Positions 41,062 to 50,591 of a stretch of DNA of 64,000 bases are shown here, piece after piece; within the stretch, counting starts at the first letter, position 1; every line of letters starts with the position of its first letter. The notes beneath the pieces were generated by a model. That model searched no databases. It had not been told where the DNA came from and saw only the letters and a list, made by a program, of their open reading frames with translations. Source of the DNA: an uncultured Planctomycetota bacterium (GTDB lineage Bacteria > Planctomycetota > Brocadiia > CAIUPP01). The DNA is taken from positions 1 to 64,000 of the forward strand of contig CAIUPP010000011.1 in NCBI GenBank assembly GCA_903901045.1. Reading direction: 5' to 3'. The translations under genes and the position numbers were made by a program.

Positions 41062-42537
41062 ATGAGTCAGCCCCATTGTTCCGGCGAGAAGGGGCCCATC
41101 ACCGAGGCGATCTGCCGCGAACGCCAGGGCCGCAAGTTCAACAAGTGCGCCGACTGCTCTTTCCACGACCCCAAGCTGACGGAGGGGGCATGGAACGCGC
41201 AGAAGGACCCGCACCACAAGATTTTCAAGGCGTACGACATTCGCGGGGTCTACCCGAACGAGCTCAACGAGAAGCTGGCGGAGATGATCGGCTCGGCCGT
41301 CGCGCGCTTCCTCAGCCCCGGCGCGCTGGTCGTCAGCCGCGACATGCGGCTCTCCTCCGAATCGCTCTCCCGCGCGCTCTCCCAGGGAATCCTCACCGCC
41401 GGCTGCGACGTGCTGGACTGCGGGCAGCTTTCGACCGACGCCAACTACTTCGCCATCGCCTATTACCGCAAGGGCGGAGGCGTGCAGGTCACCGCGTCGC
41501 ACAACCCGCCGCAATACAACGGCTTCAAGATCAGCCGCGAGCAGGCGATCCCGCTGAGTTACGAGAGCGGCCTGGCCAACGTCGAGCGGCTGGCGCTTTC
41601 CATCCCCGCGCGCCCGGCGGAGCATCGCGGCAAGGCGGAGCACCTGGACGTTATGGCGGACTGGAAGAGCCACGTCCTGAATTTCGGCCGGAAGCTGGAG
41701 CCGCTGAATGTCGTCATCGACGCCGGCAACGGCATGGCCGGCAAAATGCTCCCGCCGATCCTGGCCGAACTGCCGATCAAGGTGACCGACCTGTTCTTCA
41801 AGCTGGACGGAACCTTCCCCAACCACGAGGCCAACCCGCTGAAGCCCGAGAATCTGCGCGATCTGCAGAAAGCGGTGCGCGAGAAGGGGGCCGACCTGGG
41901 CGTGGCGTTCGACGGCGACGCCGACCGCTGCGTATTCGTGGATGAGACCGGCGCGGCCGTCTCCAGCGACATGGTCACGGCGCTGCTGTCGCGCTCGCTC
42001 TTGCTGGCCCATCCGAAATCGGCCATCGTCTACGATCTGCGCTCCAGCCGCGTCGTGGCGGAGGAAATCCGGCGCGGGGGCGGCTTCCCCGTGCGCGAGC
42101 GCGTGGGCCACTCCTACATCAAGGCCACCATGCGGCAGCGCAACGCCATCTTCGGCGGCGAACTCTCGGGCCATTTCTACTGGCGCGAAAACTACTTCGC
42201 CGACAGCGGCGCGATCACCATGATGATGATGCTCAACCTGCTCAGCGCCGAACGTCGCAGCCTCAGCGACCTGCTCCGCCCGCTGCATCGCTACTTCTCC
42301 ACCGGCGAGGTGAACTTCGAGGTCGCCAGCAAGGAGGCCAAGCTGGCCGCGCTGGCTGCCGCCTTCAAGGACGGGCGCGCGGATACCCTCGACGGGCTGA
42401 CCGTTGAGTACGACGACTGGTGGTTCAACGTCCGCCCCAGCAACACCGAGCCGGCCCTGCGGCTGAACCTGGAGGCCAATACGCAGGAGCTGATGGAAGC
42501 GAAGAAGAAGCAGATCGTGGAGATCCTCGGCAGCTAG
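41062..42537 (+). CDS. manB: Phosphomannomutase/phosphoglucomutase
   Basis: 491 residues. Interconverts hexose 6- and 1-phosphates for sugar-nucleotide synthesis. The catalytic Ser is in VQVTASHNPPQYNGFK, the Mg loop is VAFDGDADRC, the sugar loop is GGELSGHFYWRENYFADSG and the phosphate loop NVRPSNTEPALRL. An unusual N-terminal leader of about 50 residues (CADCSFHDP, with CxxC-like cysteines) precedes the first domain at KIFKAYDIRGVYP. The ATG at 41062 has AGGAGG 7 bases upstream. The precise substrate (Man, Glc or GlcN) cannot be told by eye. Confidence 0.92.
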   Translation: MSQPHCSGEKGPITEAICRERQGRKFNKCADCSFHDPKLTEGAWNAQKDPHHKIFKAYDIRGVYPNELNEKLAEMIGSAVARFLSPGALVVSRDMRLSSESLSRALSQGILTAGCDVLDCGQLSTDANYFAIAYYRKGGGVQVTASHNPPQYNGFKISREQAIPLSYESGLANVERLALSIPARPAEHRGKAEHLDVMADWKSHVLNFGRKLEPLNVVIDAGNGMAGKMLPPILAELPIKVTDLFFKLDGTFPNHEANPLKPENLRDLQKAVREKGADLGVAFDGDADRCVFVDETGAAVSSDMVTALLSRSLLLAHPKSAIVYDLRSSRVVAEEIRRGGGFPVRERVGHSYIKATMRQRNAIFGGELSGHFYWRENYFADSGAITMMMMLNLLSAERRSLSDLLRPLHRYFSTGEVNFEVASKEAKLAALAAAFKDGRADTLDGLTVEYDDWWFNVRPSNTEPALRLNLEANTQELMEAKKKQIVEILGS

Positions 42538-42580
42538 AGGGGGACGGCGCGTTCGCTGCGCGGATTAATAGGGATTGAAG

Positions 42581-42655
42581 AATAGCCAATTGCGAATTGC
42601 CAATGCAAAGGCTCCCCGTGGCTCGCCGTTGCCGTTCATTCGCAATTCGCTATTG
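42581..42655. repeat. Inverted AATTGCGAATTG word pair
   Basis: AATAGCCAATTGCGAATTGC at 42581 and its imperfect complement CATTCGCAATTCGCTATT at 42637 flank about 30 bases between manB and the ABC transporter gene. Confidence 0.7.
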
Positions 42656-42755
42656 ATCCGTTCCCGCCGCCTTTCCTTGACATTCCTCTCTCAATGCCCT
42701 AGCATTTCTATCATCAGGCCTCATTAATCGCGTCATCCCCATCCACAAGGTTCGC

Positions 42756-44591
42756 ATGGCAGAAGAAGCGAAAAAAGATTATACCACGTGGCGCGGCGTG
42801 AAGAAGATCATCCAGTTCGCCTGGCATGAATGGCCGCTGATCGCCTTCGCGGTGATTGCCATGAGTGCGTGCGCGGGACTGGAGGGAGCGTACGGCGCGC
42901 TGATCAAGCCCTTGACCGATATCATCAAGGGGATCAATAAGGGGCATCCCATCTCCCCTGAGGACGCGGTGTACATGTCCCACCTGGGCTGGCTGGCGCT
43001 GGGGCTGGCGCCGCTGCTGGGAATTGCCGCCTTCGGGCAGAGCTACCTTCAGGGGCGGGTGACTTGGAAGCTGACCGTGACGTTGCGCAACAAGGTCTGC
43101 CGCGCCGTCCTGCCGCAGTCGTTGAGCTTCTTCGAGGGGCACCGCAGCGGCGACTTGATGAGCCGCATCACCAACGATGTCAACACGGCCCGCCGCACGT
43201 TCATGCTGGTGTTCGGCGACCTCCCCGAACAGATTCTGAAACTGCTCACGGGACTGGGCATCGCCATCTACTTCGACTGGGAACTGCTGGTGCTGGGCGC
43301 CATTGCGGGGCCGATCCTCGTTATTCCGCTGACGTACCTGGCCAAGCGCATCCGGCGCTACGGCAAGGCGGGGCTGGAGCGGCTCTCCGATCTGACCGAC
43401 CAGATGGCGCAGATGTTCAGCGGCATCCGCGTGATCAAGGCGTTCAAGATGGAGGATGCCGAGGTCCAGGAATTCGAGCGCGTCAACGACCAGTTGCAGC
43501 GCAAGATGTTCAAGCTCTCCGCGGCGCGGGGGATGAGCGCCGGCACCGTGCAGTTCATCGGGCGCATGGTGGTGGCCGTGGCGATTCTGGCGGCGGCCTG
43601 GTTCTTCGCCTCGGGCTACGGCGGCAAAGCGGCCGACATCGGCCGCATGGGATCCTGCGCATTCGGAATGTACATGGCGTTCGACGCGCTCAAGGCGCTG
43701 GCCAAGCAGTTCACCGACTTGCAGGAAGCCATCCCCGCCATGGAGCGCATTTTCGAGCTGGTGGACCACGTCCCCTCGCTCCAGGATGCTCCCGGCGCGG
43801 TCACTTTGACCCGCATCGAGAAAGGGGTCACCTTCCGCAACGTCACCTTCGGGTACAACAGCGAAGTGGTGCTGCGCGACGTTTCCTTCGAGGTGAAGAA
43901 GGGGCAGACGGTCGCTATCGTCGGGCGCAGCGGCGCGGGCAAGTCCACGCTCATCGCCCTGCTCTGCCGCTTCTATGACGTCACCGAGGGAACGGCCGAG
44001 ATCGACGGTTTGGACGTCCGCCAGATCACGCGCGACAGCCTGCTGGACCAGATCAGCATCGTCACGCAGCAGACCTTCCTGTTCAACCGCAGCATCGCGG
44101 AGAACATCCGCTATGGCCGGCGCAGCGCCACGCTGGAAGAAGTCCAGGAGGCCGCGCGCACCGCGAACATCCACGACTTTATTATGACGCTGCCCAACGG
44201 CTACGACACCCCCTGCGGCGAGTACGGCGCGAAGCTCTCCGGCGGCCAGCGGCAGCGCATCGCCATCGCCCGCGCGATTCTCAAGAACGGCGAACTCCTC
44301 ATCCTCGACGAGGCGATGGTCGGCCTCGACGCCGAATCCGAATCCCTCGTGCGCGAGGCGCTGACGCGCCTGATGGCCGGACGCACCACCTTCGTGGTCA
44401 CCCATGACCTGCCCACCATCCAGAACGCCGACCGCATTCTGGTGCTGCGCGAGGGCCAGTTGGTGGGCAACGGCCCCCACAAGGAACTGGTCGCGCAGGA
44501 GGGGGAGTACCGCAGCCTGTGTATGCTGCAGTTCGCGGCTCTCGGCTCCGCCCCGCCGGCGAACCCGCCGCGGCCGTTGAGCCAATACTGA
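42756..44591 (+). CDS. msbA: MsbA-type lipid A/ABC exporter
   Basis: 611-residue half-size ABC exporter. Six membrane helices (30-310) are followed by the ATPase: Walker A IVGRSGAGKSTL, Q-loop VTQQTFLFNRSI, signature KLSGGQRQRIAIA, Walker B LLILDEAM and the switch His in VVTHDLPT. The coupling region SFFEGHRSGDLMSRITNDVN is typical of MsbA/LmrA. With lpxH and the heptosyltransferase in the same window, lipid A-core flipping across the inner membrane is the likely role. Walker B has Glu-Ala-Met where MsbA often has EAT-S, a small variation. It is followed 8 bases later by a phosphoesterase gene. Confidence 0.88.
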   Translation: MAEEAKKDYTTWRGVKKIIQFAWHEWPLIAFAVIAMSACAGLEGAYGALIKPLTDIIKGINKGHPISPEDAVYMSHLGWLALGLAPLLGIAAFGQSYLQGRVTWKLTVTLRNKVCRAVLPQSLSFFEGHRSGDLMSRITNDVNTARRTFMLVFGDLPEQILKLLTGLGIAIYFDWELLVLGAIAGPILVIPLTYLAKRIRRYGKAGLERLSDLTDQMAQMFSGIRVIKAFKMEDAEVQEFERVNDQLQRKMFKLSAARGMSAGTVQFIGRMVVAVAILAAAWFFASGYGGKAADIGRMGSCAFGMYMAFDALKALAKQFTDLQEAIPAMERIFELVDHVPSLQDAPGAVTLTRIEKGVTFRNVTFGYNSEVVLRDVSFEVKKGQTVAIVGRSGAGKSTLIALLCRFYDVTEGTAEIDGLDVRQITRDSLLDQISIVTQQTFLFNRSIAENIRYGRRSATLEEVQEAARTANIHDFIMTLPNGYDTPCGEYGAKLSGGQRQRIAIARAILKNGELLILDEAMVGLDAESESLVREALTRLMAGRTTFVVTHDLPTIQNADRILVLREGQLVGNGPHKELVAQEGEYRSLCMLQFAALGSAPPANPPRPLSQY

Positions 44592-44599
44592 GGCGGTGA

Positions 44600-45550
44600 A
44601 TGGGGAGAAGTCTCCAGGCGATCTTGGCGACGGACGAACGGGCGCTCCTCCTCTGCCTGGGCGCGGTGGCCGCGCTTCTCCTGCTCGCCGCGCTGCTGCT
44701 CCTGCATATGGCCGCGCGTCGGCGCGGGCCGAAACCCTCCCGGCTTTTTCGAAGCGCGCGCGAAGTCCTCTTTGTCCTGGCCGGGCTGGGGCTCTTGTGC
44801 GTCATGGACGGGCTGCTCGAGCCCTACTGGCCGCGCGTCACGCACATCACGATCCCCTGCTCCAAGCTGCCCCACGGCGCGCGGTTCCGCCTCGTCCAGA
44901 TCAGCGACCTTCATTCCGAGGCGAAGCCGCGACTGGAAAAGCGCCTGCCGGAGATCATTGCCGCGCAGAAGCCCGACGCCATCGCCTTCACCGGCGACGC
45001 GCTCAACTCGCGCGACGGCCTTCCGGTGTTTCGTGACTGCATGACCCGGCTCGCCAGGATCGCCCCGACTCTCGCCGTGAAGGGGAATTGGGACCTTTAC
45101 GCGGACTACGCGAATCTGGATATGTACGGCGGCACGGGGGTGAAGCTGCTGGATGCGGGGGCGGTTCCGGTCGCGACCGGCGGCGCGACGGTCTGGATCG
45201 CGGGCGCGGCGCTCTGGGGGGACTGGCGCATCGAGGCGGCGCTGGAACGCGTTCCGCCCGGCGTCCCCACGGTGCTGCTCTACCACATGCCCAGCGGCGT
45301 CGACCTTGCCGCGAAACGGGGGGTGGATCTGGTCTGCGTCGGGCACACGCACGGCGGGCAGGTGGCGCTGCCGTTCTACGGCGCGCTGGTGGACCTCAGC
45401 CGCTCCGGCAAGCGCTACGAGGCCGGCCTGTACCGCAACGGGGAGACGTGGCTCTACGTCAACCGCGGGATCGGCATGGAGGCGGGGCTGCCGGTGCGCT
45501 TCTTCTGCCGGCCGGAAATCGCGGTGATTGATCTGGTGGGGGAGAAGTGA
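44600..45550 (+). CDS. Membrane-anchored metallophosphoesterase (YkuE/YaeI-like)
   Basis: 316 residues. Two N-terminal hydrophobic segments (LLLCLGAVAALLLLAALLLL; VLFVLAGLGLLCVMDGLL) anchor a calcineurin-like domain. Metal ligands are visible in LVQISDLHSE, FTGDALNSRD, VKGNWDLYA (with Trp replacing the usual His of GNHD), LYHMPSG and VCVGHTHGGQ. The GNWD variant is seen in the YkuE/YaeI subgroup. The substrate may be an undecaprenyl or UDP-linked envelope precursor. It follows the MsbA gene by 8 bases and could be co-transcribed. Confidence 0.86.
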   Translation: MGRSLQAILATDERALLLCLGAVAALLLLAALLLLHMAARRRGPKPSRLFRSAREVLFVLAGLGLLCVMDGLLEPYWPRVTHITIPCSKLPHGARFRLVQISDLHSEAKPRLEKRLPEIIAAQKPDAIAFTGDALNSRDGLPVFRDCMTRLARIAPTLAVKGNWDLYADYANLDMYGGTGVKLLDAGAVPVATGGATVWIAGAALWGDWRIEAALERVPPGVPTVLLYHMPSGVDLAAKRGVDLVCVGHTHGGQVALPFYGALVDLSRSGKRYEAGLYRNGETWLYVNRGIGMEAGLPVRFFCRPEIAVIDLVGEK

Positions 45551-45573
45551 GCGCCGGTAGGCAAGGCTGGCCG

Positions 45574-45722
45574 TGTGTGGCGCGGACTATCCAGTCCGCG
45601 TCGCGGGCCAAAGGCCCGCGAAGTACGGAAGCGGATGGAACGCACGATAATCGCGGGTTGCCGTTCGACATTGCTCACGGCCCTGAGCTTGCCGATGGGG
45701 ATAACCCGCGCCACATTCCGCG
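45574..45722. repeat. Dispersed two-hairpin repeat with nested insertion
   Basis: Starts GTGTGGCGCGGACTATCCAG with the GGACTATCCAGTCC hairpin and ends GGATAACCCGCGCCACATTC. The second hairpin ATCGCGGGTT/AACCCGCG has in its loop a 40-base GTTCGACATTGCTCACGGCC... insertion of the family seen at 590-705. Confidence 0.82.
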
Positions 45723-45809
45723 CATGTCACGCCCATGCGCATTTCCTTGCACAGCCGGGTAGGGTTGTGATACCGTTTGGCGAACCGCAGTTTTCCTGGA
45801 AAGAGCATC

Positions 45810-46871
45810 ATGGCCCTGAGATACCAAGCCGATAGGATTCTGATCCGCTGCCCGAACTGGATCGGCGACATGGTCGCCGCGACGGCGGCGCTGCGGTGCG
45901 TGCGGAACAACTACGCGCGGGCGCACATCACGCTGCTGCTGAGGCCGTACGTCCGCCCCGTGGTGGAGAACGCCCTCTGGTTCAACGAGGTCATCGAATA
46001 CGACTCCAAGAAGGGATGGCTGGGGATGCGCGGCGCGGTGCGCGCGCTCCGGAGCGAGCCGCGATACGATCTGGCGCTGCTGCTGACCCATTCCACCAGC
46101 TCGGCGCTGGTCGCCTGGCTGGCCGGCGCGCGCAAACGCGTGGGGCATGGCCGGCATGGGCGCTCGATGCTGCTGACCGACGCCGTCCCCTGGCCTGCCG
46201 CCGGGCCGGAGCGCGACCTGGTCTCGAAGATGGCGCTTTACTCCAGCCTGCTCGACTACCTCGGGCTGGAGGGGGTGCGCAACATGCGCCCGCAATTGTT
46301 CACCTCCACCGAGGATGAGGCCGCCGTCACGCGCCTGCTGGCGGCGCGCGGAGTGGACCCCGCGCGCAAGCTGCTGGCCATCGTCCCCGGCGCGGCCTAC
46401 GGAGCCTCCAAGCTCTGGCCGCCGGAACGCTTCGCCGCCGCCGCCGACGAACTCGCCCGCCGCCAGGGCTTGCAGCCGGTGATCCTGACCGGGCCGGGTG
46501 AGTCCCAGATTGCCCGGGAAATCCTCCGCAGCGCCCTCTCCGGGCCGATCACGTTCGATGAGCGGGAGATGAGTTTCGGCCGGCTCAAGTCGCTCATCCG
46601 CCGCAGCCGCCTGCTGCTCTGCAACGACACCGGCCCGCGGCACGTGGGGATCGCGTACAACGTCCCGACCGTAGTGCTCATGGGCCCCACCAGCCCGCGC
46701 GTGACCGACAGCGCCTACGACCGCACGATCGTCCTGCGCCAGGAGGTCCCCTGCGGCCCCTGCTACCTGCGCACCTGCCCCACCGATCACCGCTGCATGG
46801 ACCTTATCACCGTGCCGATGGTCGTGGACGCGGCGGAAGAACTTCTAAAACGGACGATTGCAGATTACTGA
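45810..46871 (+). CDS. waaF: ADP-heptose--LPS heptosyltransferase (GT9)
   Basis: 353 residues. GT9 transferase that adds heptose to the LPS inner core. ILIRCPNWIGDMVAATAALR is the WaaF N-terminal signature. The C-terminal donor-binding domain holds PGAAYGASKLWPPERFAAAA, LLCNDTGPRHVGIAYNVPTV and GPTSPRVTDS. The Cys-rich C-terminus (CGPCYLRTCPTDHRC) is characteristic of WaaF. ATG at 45810 with GGAAAG upstream; an earlier in-frame ATG 11 codons before has less support. The gene's 3' end overlaps ATTACTGATTACTGAATACC word repeats just after the stop. Confidence 0.92.
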   Translation: MALRYQADRILIRCPNWIGDMVAATAALRCVRNNYARAHITLLLRPYVRPVVENALWFNEVIEYDSKKGWLGMRGAVRALRSEPRYDLALLLTHSTSSALVAWLAGARKRVGHGRHGRSMLLTDAVPWPAAGPERDLVSKMALYSSLLDYLGLEGVRNMRPQLFTSTEDEAAVTRLLAARGVDPARKLLAIVPGAAYGASKLWPPERFAAAADELARRQGLQPVILTGPGESQIAREILRSALSGPITFDEREMSFGRLKSLIRRSRLLLCNDTGPRHVGIAYNVPTVVLMGPTSPRVTDSAYDRTIVLRQEVPCGPCYLRTCPTDHRCMDLITVPMVVDAAEELLKRTIADY

Positions 46872-46929
46872 TTACTGAATACCGACTTGCGATTTGAACG
46901 CTCCGCCGGATGAGTGTTGAGGAACCAAG

Positions 46930-47565
46930 ATGGTCCGCGTGAAGATTTGCGGTATCACGAACGTGCGCGATGCGCGGCTGGCGGCGCGGCTGGGGGCCGA
47001 CGCGCTGGGGTTCAATTTCTACGAACGCAGCGCGCGCTATGTCCAGCCCGAGCGCGCCAAGGCGATCATCGCCGCCCTCCCCCCCTTCCTGACCACGGTG
47101 GGGGTGTTCGTGGACGAGGAGCCGGAGCGCGTGATGGAGATCGCCGCGCTGTGCGGGCTGGATGCGGTGCAACTGCACGGCGACGAGCCGCCCCGCGCGG
47201 TGCACGCCATCCGCGGGGTGCGGCGCATCAAGGCGCTGCGCGTGCGCGAAGAGCATGATATCGAACTGTGCCGCCGCTACCGCGTCGAGGCGTTCCTGCT
47301 GGACGCGCTGGTGCCGGGGGAGTTCGGCGGCACGGGGGAGACGTTCAACTGGGAGCTCGCGCGCGAGGCCACGCAGTTCGGGCCGGTCATTCTGGCCGGC
47401 GGCCTGACCCCCGAGAACGTGGCCGAGGCGATCCGCACCGCCCAACCCTACGCCGTGGACGTCGCCAGCGGCGTCGAGGCCGAGCCGGGCAAGAAGGACC
47501 GCGCCCTGCTGGAGCAGTTCATCCTCGCGGCGAAAGGGGCGGAGGGGAAGGAAAGTGATGATTGA
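46930..47565 (+). CDS. trpF: Phosphoribosylanthranilate isomerase
   Basis: 211 residues, (beta-alpha)8 barrel of tryptophan synthesis, converting PRA to CdRP. VKICGITNVRDARLAARLGA supplies the catalytic Cys, VQLHGDEPP, LDALVPGEFGGTGETFNWEL and VILAGGLTPENVAEAI the phosphate loops, and VDVASGVEAEPGKKD the C-terminal signature with the catalytic Asp. Full length. No other trp genes are nearby, so it is a stand-alone trpF. ATG at 46930. Confidence 0.95.
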   Translation: MVRVKICGITNVRDARLAARLGADALGFNFYERSARYVQPERAKAIIAALPPFLTTVGVFVDEEPERVMEIAALCGLDAVQLHGDEPPRAVHAIRGVRRIKALRVREEHDIELCRRYRVEAFLLDALVPGEFGGTGETFNWELAREATQFGPVILAGGLTPENVAEAIRTAQPYAVDVASGVEAEPGKKDRALLEQFILAAKGAEGKESDD

Positions 47566-47687
47566 TAATTGTTCGGACGTTCCCGCACCACCTCTGAATT
47601 CGTCCCCTCTACGGTGGCTGTCAGTCCCGTTTCCGTTGCCCCGCCCCCGCCGTTCTCTGCGCTCTCCGCGGTGAAGCGCCCCCCCCC

Positions 47688-48713
47688 TTATTGCACGATC
47701 GGTAGTTTGACGCCGCACTTCTGGCATGCCCCGCCGGCGAGCCCGAGGACGCGCGCGATGAACCCTTCGCGTTCGATCAGCGTCGCGCTGCAATTCGGGC
47801 AGTGCGTATCCTCGCAACTTGCGCCCGGGACGTTCCCCGCGTAGACGTAGCGCAGCCCCGCCTTGCGCCCAGTCTCAATGGCGCGCGCGATGGAGGAGAC
47901 CGGCGTGGGAGGGGCCTGGTCGAACTGATAGTCCGGGTGATAGCGCGAGACGTGCCAGGGGATGTCGCGGCTCACCCCGGCCAGAAACTCGGCCAGCTCG
48001 CGCAACTGCGTCTCGTCGTCGTTGAAACCGGGGATGAGCAGCGTCGTCACCTCCACGTGGATGCGCGCCTCCTGCATGCGCCGGATCGATTCGCACACCG
48101 GGGCCAGCTTCCCCTTGCAGCGCTCATGGTAGAAGGTCTCGGTGAACGCCTTCAGGTCCACGTTGGCCGCGTCGATCAGCCCGGTCATCTGCTCCACCGT
48201 CTCCGCGGTCATGTAGCCGTTGGTCACGAAGATATTGCGCAGCCCCTTCTCTTTGGCGAGGCGCGCACAGTCGCGGGCGTACTCGAAATAGATCGTCGGC
48301 TCGGTGTAGGTGTAGGAGATGCTGGGGCATTCGGCGCGCTGCGCGGCGGCGACGATCTCCTCGGGCGTGGCGTACTGGCCGGGGATTTCCCGCGCGCGCG
48401 CCGCCTGGCTGATCTGCCAGTTCTGGCAGAAATCGCACTGGAAGTTGCAGCCCGCCGTGGCGATGGAGAAGCTCTCCGTGCCGGGAAGGAAATGGTAGAG
48501 CGGCTTCTTCTCGATGGGATCCACGTGCGCGGCGATGAGCATGCCGTAGACCAGCGAGCAGAGCGTGCCGCCGCGGTTCTCGCGCACGCGGCAGAGGCCG
48601 CGCTTGCCCGGGGGGATGTGGCAGCGGTGGGCGCAGAGGAAGCAATCCACCGCCCCCTCCTCCGCCTTGCGGTACAGCATGGCCTCGTGCGGCGCGCGTG
48701 CGAGTTCGCCCAT
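47688..48713 (-). CDS. amrS: AmmeMemoRadiSam radical SAM enzyme (AmrS-like)
   Basis: 341 residues. The radical SAM Cys triad is in CNFQCDFCQNW, preceded by a Cys-rich N-terminus (CFLCAHRC, PPGKRGLCRVRENRGG) and followed at the C-terminus by two zinc-ribbon-like pairs (CPNCSAT; CQKCGV). The first half reads LYHFLPGTESFSIATAGCN, the wording of AmmeMemoRadiSam system enzymes. The reaction is not established; Memo and AMMECR1 partners are not in the window. The ATG at 48713 has GGAGG close by, and the longer frame upstream lies in MITE sequence, so it was discarded. Convergent with trpF. Confidence 0.88.
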   Translation of the reverse strand: MGELARAPHEAMLYRKAEEGAVDCFLCAHRCHIPPGKRGLCRVRENRGGTLCSLVYGMLIAAHVDPIEKKPLYHFLPGTESFSIATAGCNFQCDFCQNWQISQAARAREIPGQYATPEEIVAAAQRAECPSISYTYTEPTIYFEYARDCARLAKEKGLRNIFVTNGYMTAETVEQMTGLIDAANVDLKAFTETFYHERCKGKLAPVCESIRRMQEARIHVEVTTLLIPGFNDDETQLRELAEFLAGVSRDIPWHVSRYHPDYQFDQAPPTPVSSIARAIETGRKAGLRYVYAGNVPGASCEDTHCPNCSATLIEREGFIARVLGLAGGACQKCGVKLPIVQ

Positions 48714-48785
48714 CCTTCCTCCCCAGCCGGTTTCCGTTCCAGGTTCCAGAGTAGTGCAGCGGAGCGGATGGGTCAAGGGCGGGGT

Positions 48786-49015
48786 CAGGGCAAACGCGTC
48801 TAAATGATGGCGCGTCATTGGCATGACTTGACCGCCGCAGCGTTTATGGAGTGCGCCGCCACAGGCGGCGCTTTGGCTGCGCCGGGGCGAGAGCCCCCAC
48901 CGGCAGACCCGCCGTATTATCAAGTCCCCACCGGGACAAAGCGGCGTCGTTCCGCGTGATCATACCGTGCGGAGCGGCAAACGGACTTACAGGGGAGTTC
49001 AGATGCATTTGCCCC
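48786..49015. mobile_element. MITE-like element, family 1, copy B
   Basis: 230 bases, opposite orientation to copy A (9162-9421). Left end CAGGGCAAACGCGTCTAAAT, right end complementary to CCGGGGCAAATGCATCTGAA. Inside: GCGCCGCCACAGGCGGCGC hairpin and GACAAAGCGGCGTCGTTCCG. It sits between the AmrS and diguanylate cyclase promoters. Confidence 0.8.
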
Positions 49016-49113
49016 GGGGGCGGGGGCTCATCACAATTGACGTACCGGCCAAACTCGGGTAATGTCTGTGCTGACCGAAGACACGCTGGGGGCGGACAAG
49101 CGAAGGAGCCGGC

Positions 49114-50511
49114 GTGGCGGAACAGGACGAAACGAACGAGAAGCTGCTGACGGAAATCCGCATTTTGCGCGAGAAGCTGGCCCGGCTGGAGGATGCGGAG
49201 AACTCGCGCGGCCGCGCGGAGGAGGCGCTGCGCGAGAGCGAGAACCGCCTGCGCAATCTCACCACCGCCGTGGAACAGAGCCCCGCCTGCATCGTCGTCA
49301 CCGACCTCAAAGCCAATATCCAGTATATCAATCCGCAGTTCGTCCGGCTCACCGGATACACGGCCGAAGAGGCGATCGGCAAGAATCCGCGCGTCCTCAA
49401 GACCGAACACACACCGCCGGAAACCTATCGGCAACTCTGGCAGACTATTACCTCGGGCCAGACGTGGCATGGGGAGTTCTGCAACCGGAAGAAGAACGGG
49501 GATCTCTACTGGGAATCGGCGGCCATCGCGCCGATCACCAGCCGGCATGGAACGCCCACGGGGTACGTCGCCGTCAAGGAGGACATCACCGAGCGCAAAC
49601 GCATGGAGGAGGATCTGCAGTTCAGGAGCATCATCCTCGCCACGCAGCAGGAGGCCAGCATCGACGGCATCCTCGTGGTGGACGGTAAAGGGAAGATCCT
49701 TTCCCACAACCGCCGGCTTGTCGAGATGTGGGGGCTGCCGGCCGAGGTGATCGAATCGCGCTCCGATGAGCGCGCGCTCCAGGCGATGGAGGAGAAAGTC
49801 GTCGACCCCGATGAATTTCTGCGGCGGGTGAAATACCTGTATGAGCATGTGCGCGAGACCAGCCACTACACGATCGCGCTGAAGGATGGCCGGACGTTCG
49901 ACCGGTATTCAGCCCCGATGTTCGGCCCGGACCAGAAGTACTACGGCCGGGTCTGGTATTACCGGGACAACACCGAGGCGAATTGCTACCGCAGCCTTCT
50001 GGAGAAGCTCTCCAGCACGGATGGGCTGACCGGCATCGCCAACCGGCGCCGGTTCGACGAGTCGCTGGAGCGCGAATGGCGGCGCGCGGCGCGCACCCGC
50101 TCCCCCATCTCGCTGATCCTCGGCGACATTGATTTCTTCAAGCTGTACAACGACCACTACGGGCACCTGGCCGGGGACGACTGCCTGCGCCAGTTGGCGC
50201 TGATCCTGGCCGGCAGCACCCGCCGCCCGACCGATTTAGTCGCGCGCTACGGCGGCGAGGAGTTCGTCTGCCTTCTGCCCGAGACGAGCGCAAAGGGGGC
50301 GCTGCGCGTCGCCGAGCATCTGCGCCAGGGGGTGGCCGAGTTGGGCCTCCCGCACGCCCATTCGACCGTCGCGCCGCACGTGACCGTCAGCATCGGGGTC
50401 GCCACCCTCGTCCCCAAGCCGGGGCAGCCATCCTCGGACCTCATCCGCCGCGCGGATGAACTCATGTATGAGGCCAAGAGAAACGGGCGCAACCAGATTC
50501 AGAGCGCGTAG
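49114..50511 (+). CDS. PAS-PAS-GGDEF diguanylate cyclase
   Basis: 465 residues. A short coiled coil (1-45) leads to PAS domain 1 (about 46-170; IQYINPQFVRLTGYTAEEAI, ending in the PAC phrase YVAVKEDITERKRMEEDL) and PAS domain 2 (about 175-290; DGILVVDGKGKILSHNRRLV). The GGDEF domain begins LSSTDGLTGIANRRRFDESL, has the active signature YGGEEF and an RPTD inhibitory I-site just before it, so it should make c-di-GMP and be product-inhibited. No membrane segment: a cytoplasmic sensor. GTG start with AAGGAG upstream. No effector gene adjoins it. Confidence 0.93.
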   Translation: MAEQDETNEKLLTEIRILREKLARLEDAENSRGRAEEALRESENRLRNLTTAVEQSPACIVVTDLKANIQYINPQFVRLTGYTAEEAIGKNPRVLKTEHTPPETYRQLWQTITSGQTWHGEFCNRKKNGDLYWESAAIAPITSRHGTPTGYVAVKEDITERKRMEEDLQFRSIILATQQEASIDGILVVDGKGKILSHNRRLVEMWGLPAEVIESRSDERALQAMEEKVVDPDEFLRRVKYLYEHVRETSHYTIALKDGRTFDRYSAPMFGPDQKYYGRVWYYRDNTEANCYRSLLEKLSSTDGLTGIANRRRFDESLEREWRRAARTRSPISLILGDIDFFKLYNDHYGHLAGDDCLRQLALILAGSTRRPTDLVARYGGEEFVCLLPETSAKGALRVAEHLRQGVAELGLPHAHSTVAPHVTVSIGVATLVPKPGQPSSDLIRRADELMYEAKRNGRNQIQSA

Positions 50512-50591
50512 GGGTGGGTTCGGCGGGACGGTGACGGGGGCGCGGCGTTGAATCGGCAGTTATCCGCAAGGACGGCCCATGCGTCGCCGCC

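Noticed and set aside
42714-44585. A 623-codon minus-strand frame opposite the MsbA-type gene.
   Set aside because: Antisense to an ABC exporter with all ATPase motifs; the reverse product is low-complexity.
48844-49866. A 340-codon minus frame over the MITE and the sensor N-terminus.
   Set aside because: It crosses a non-coding MITE and runs antisense to the PAS domains; no homology.
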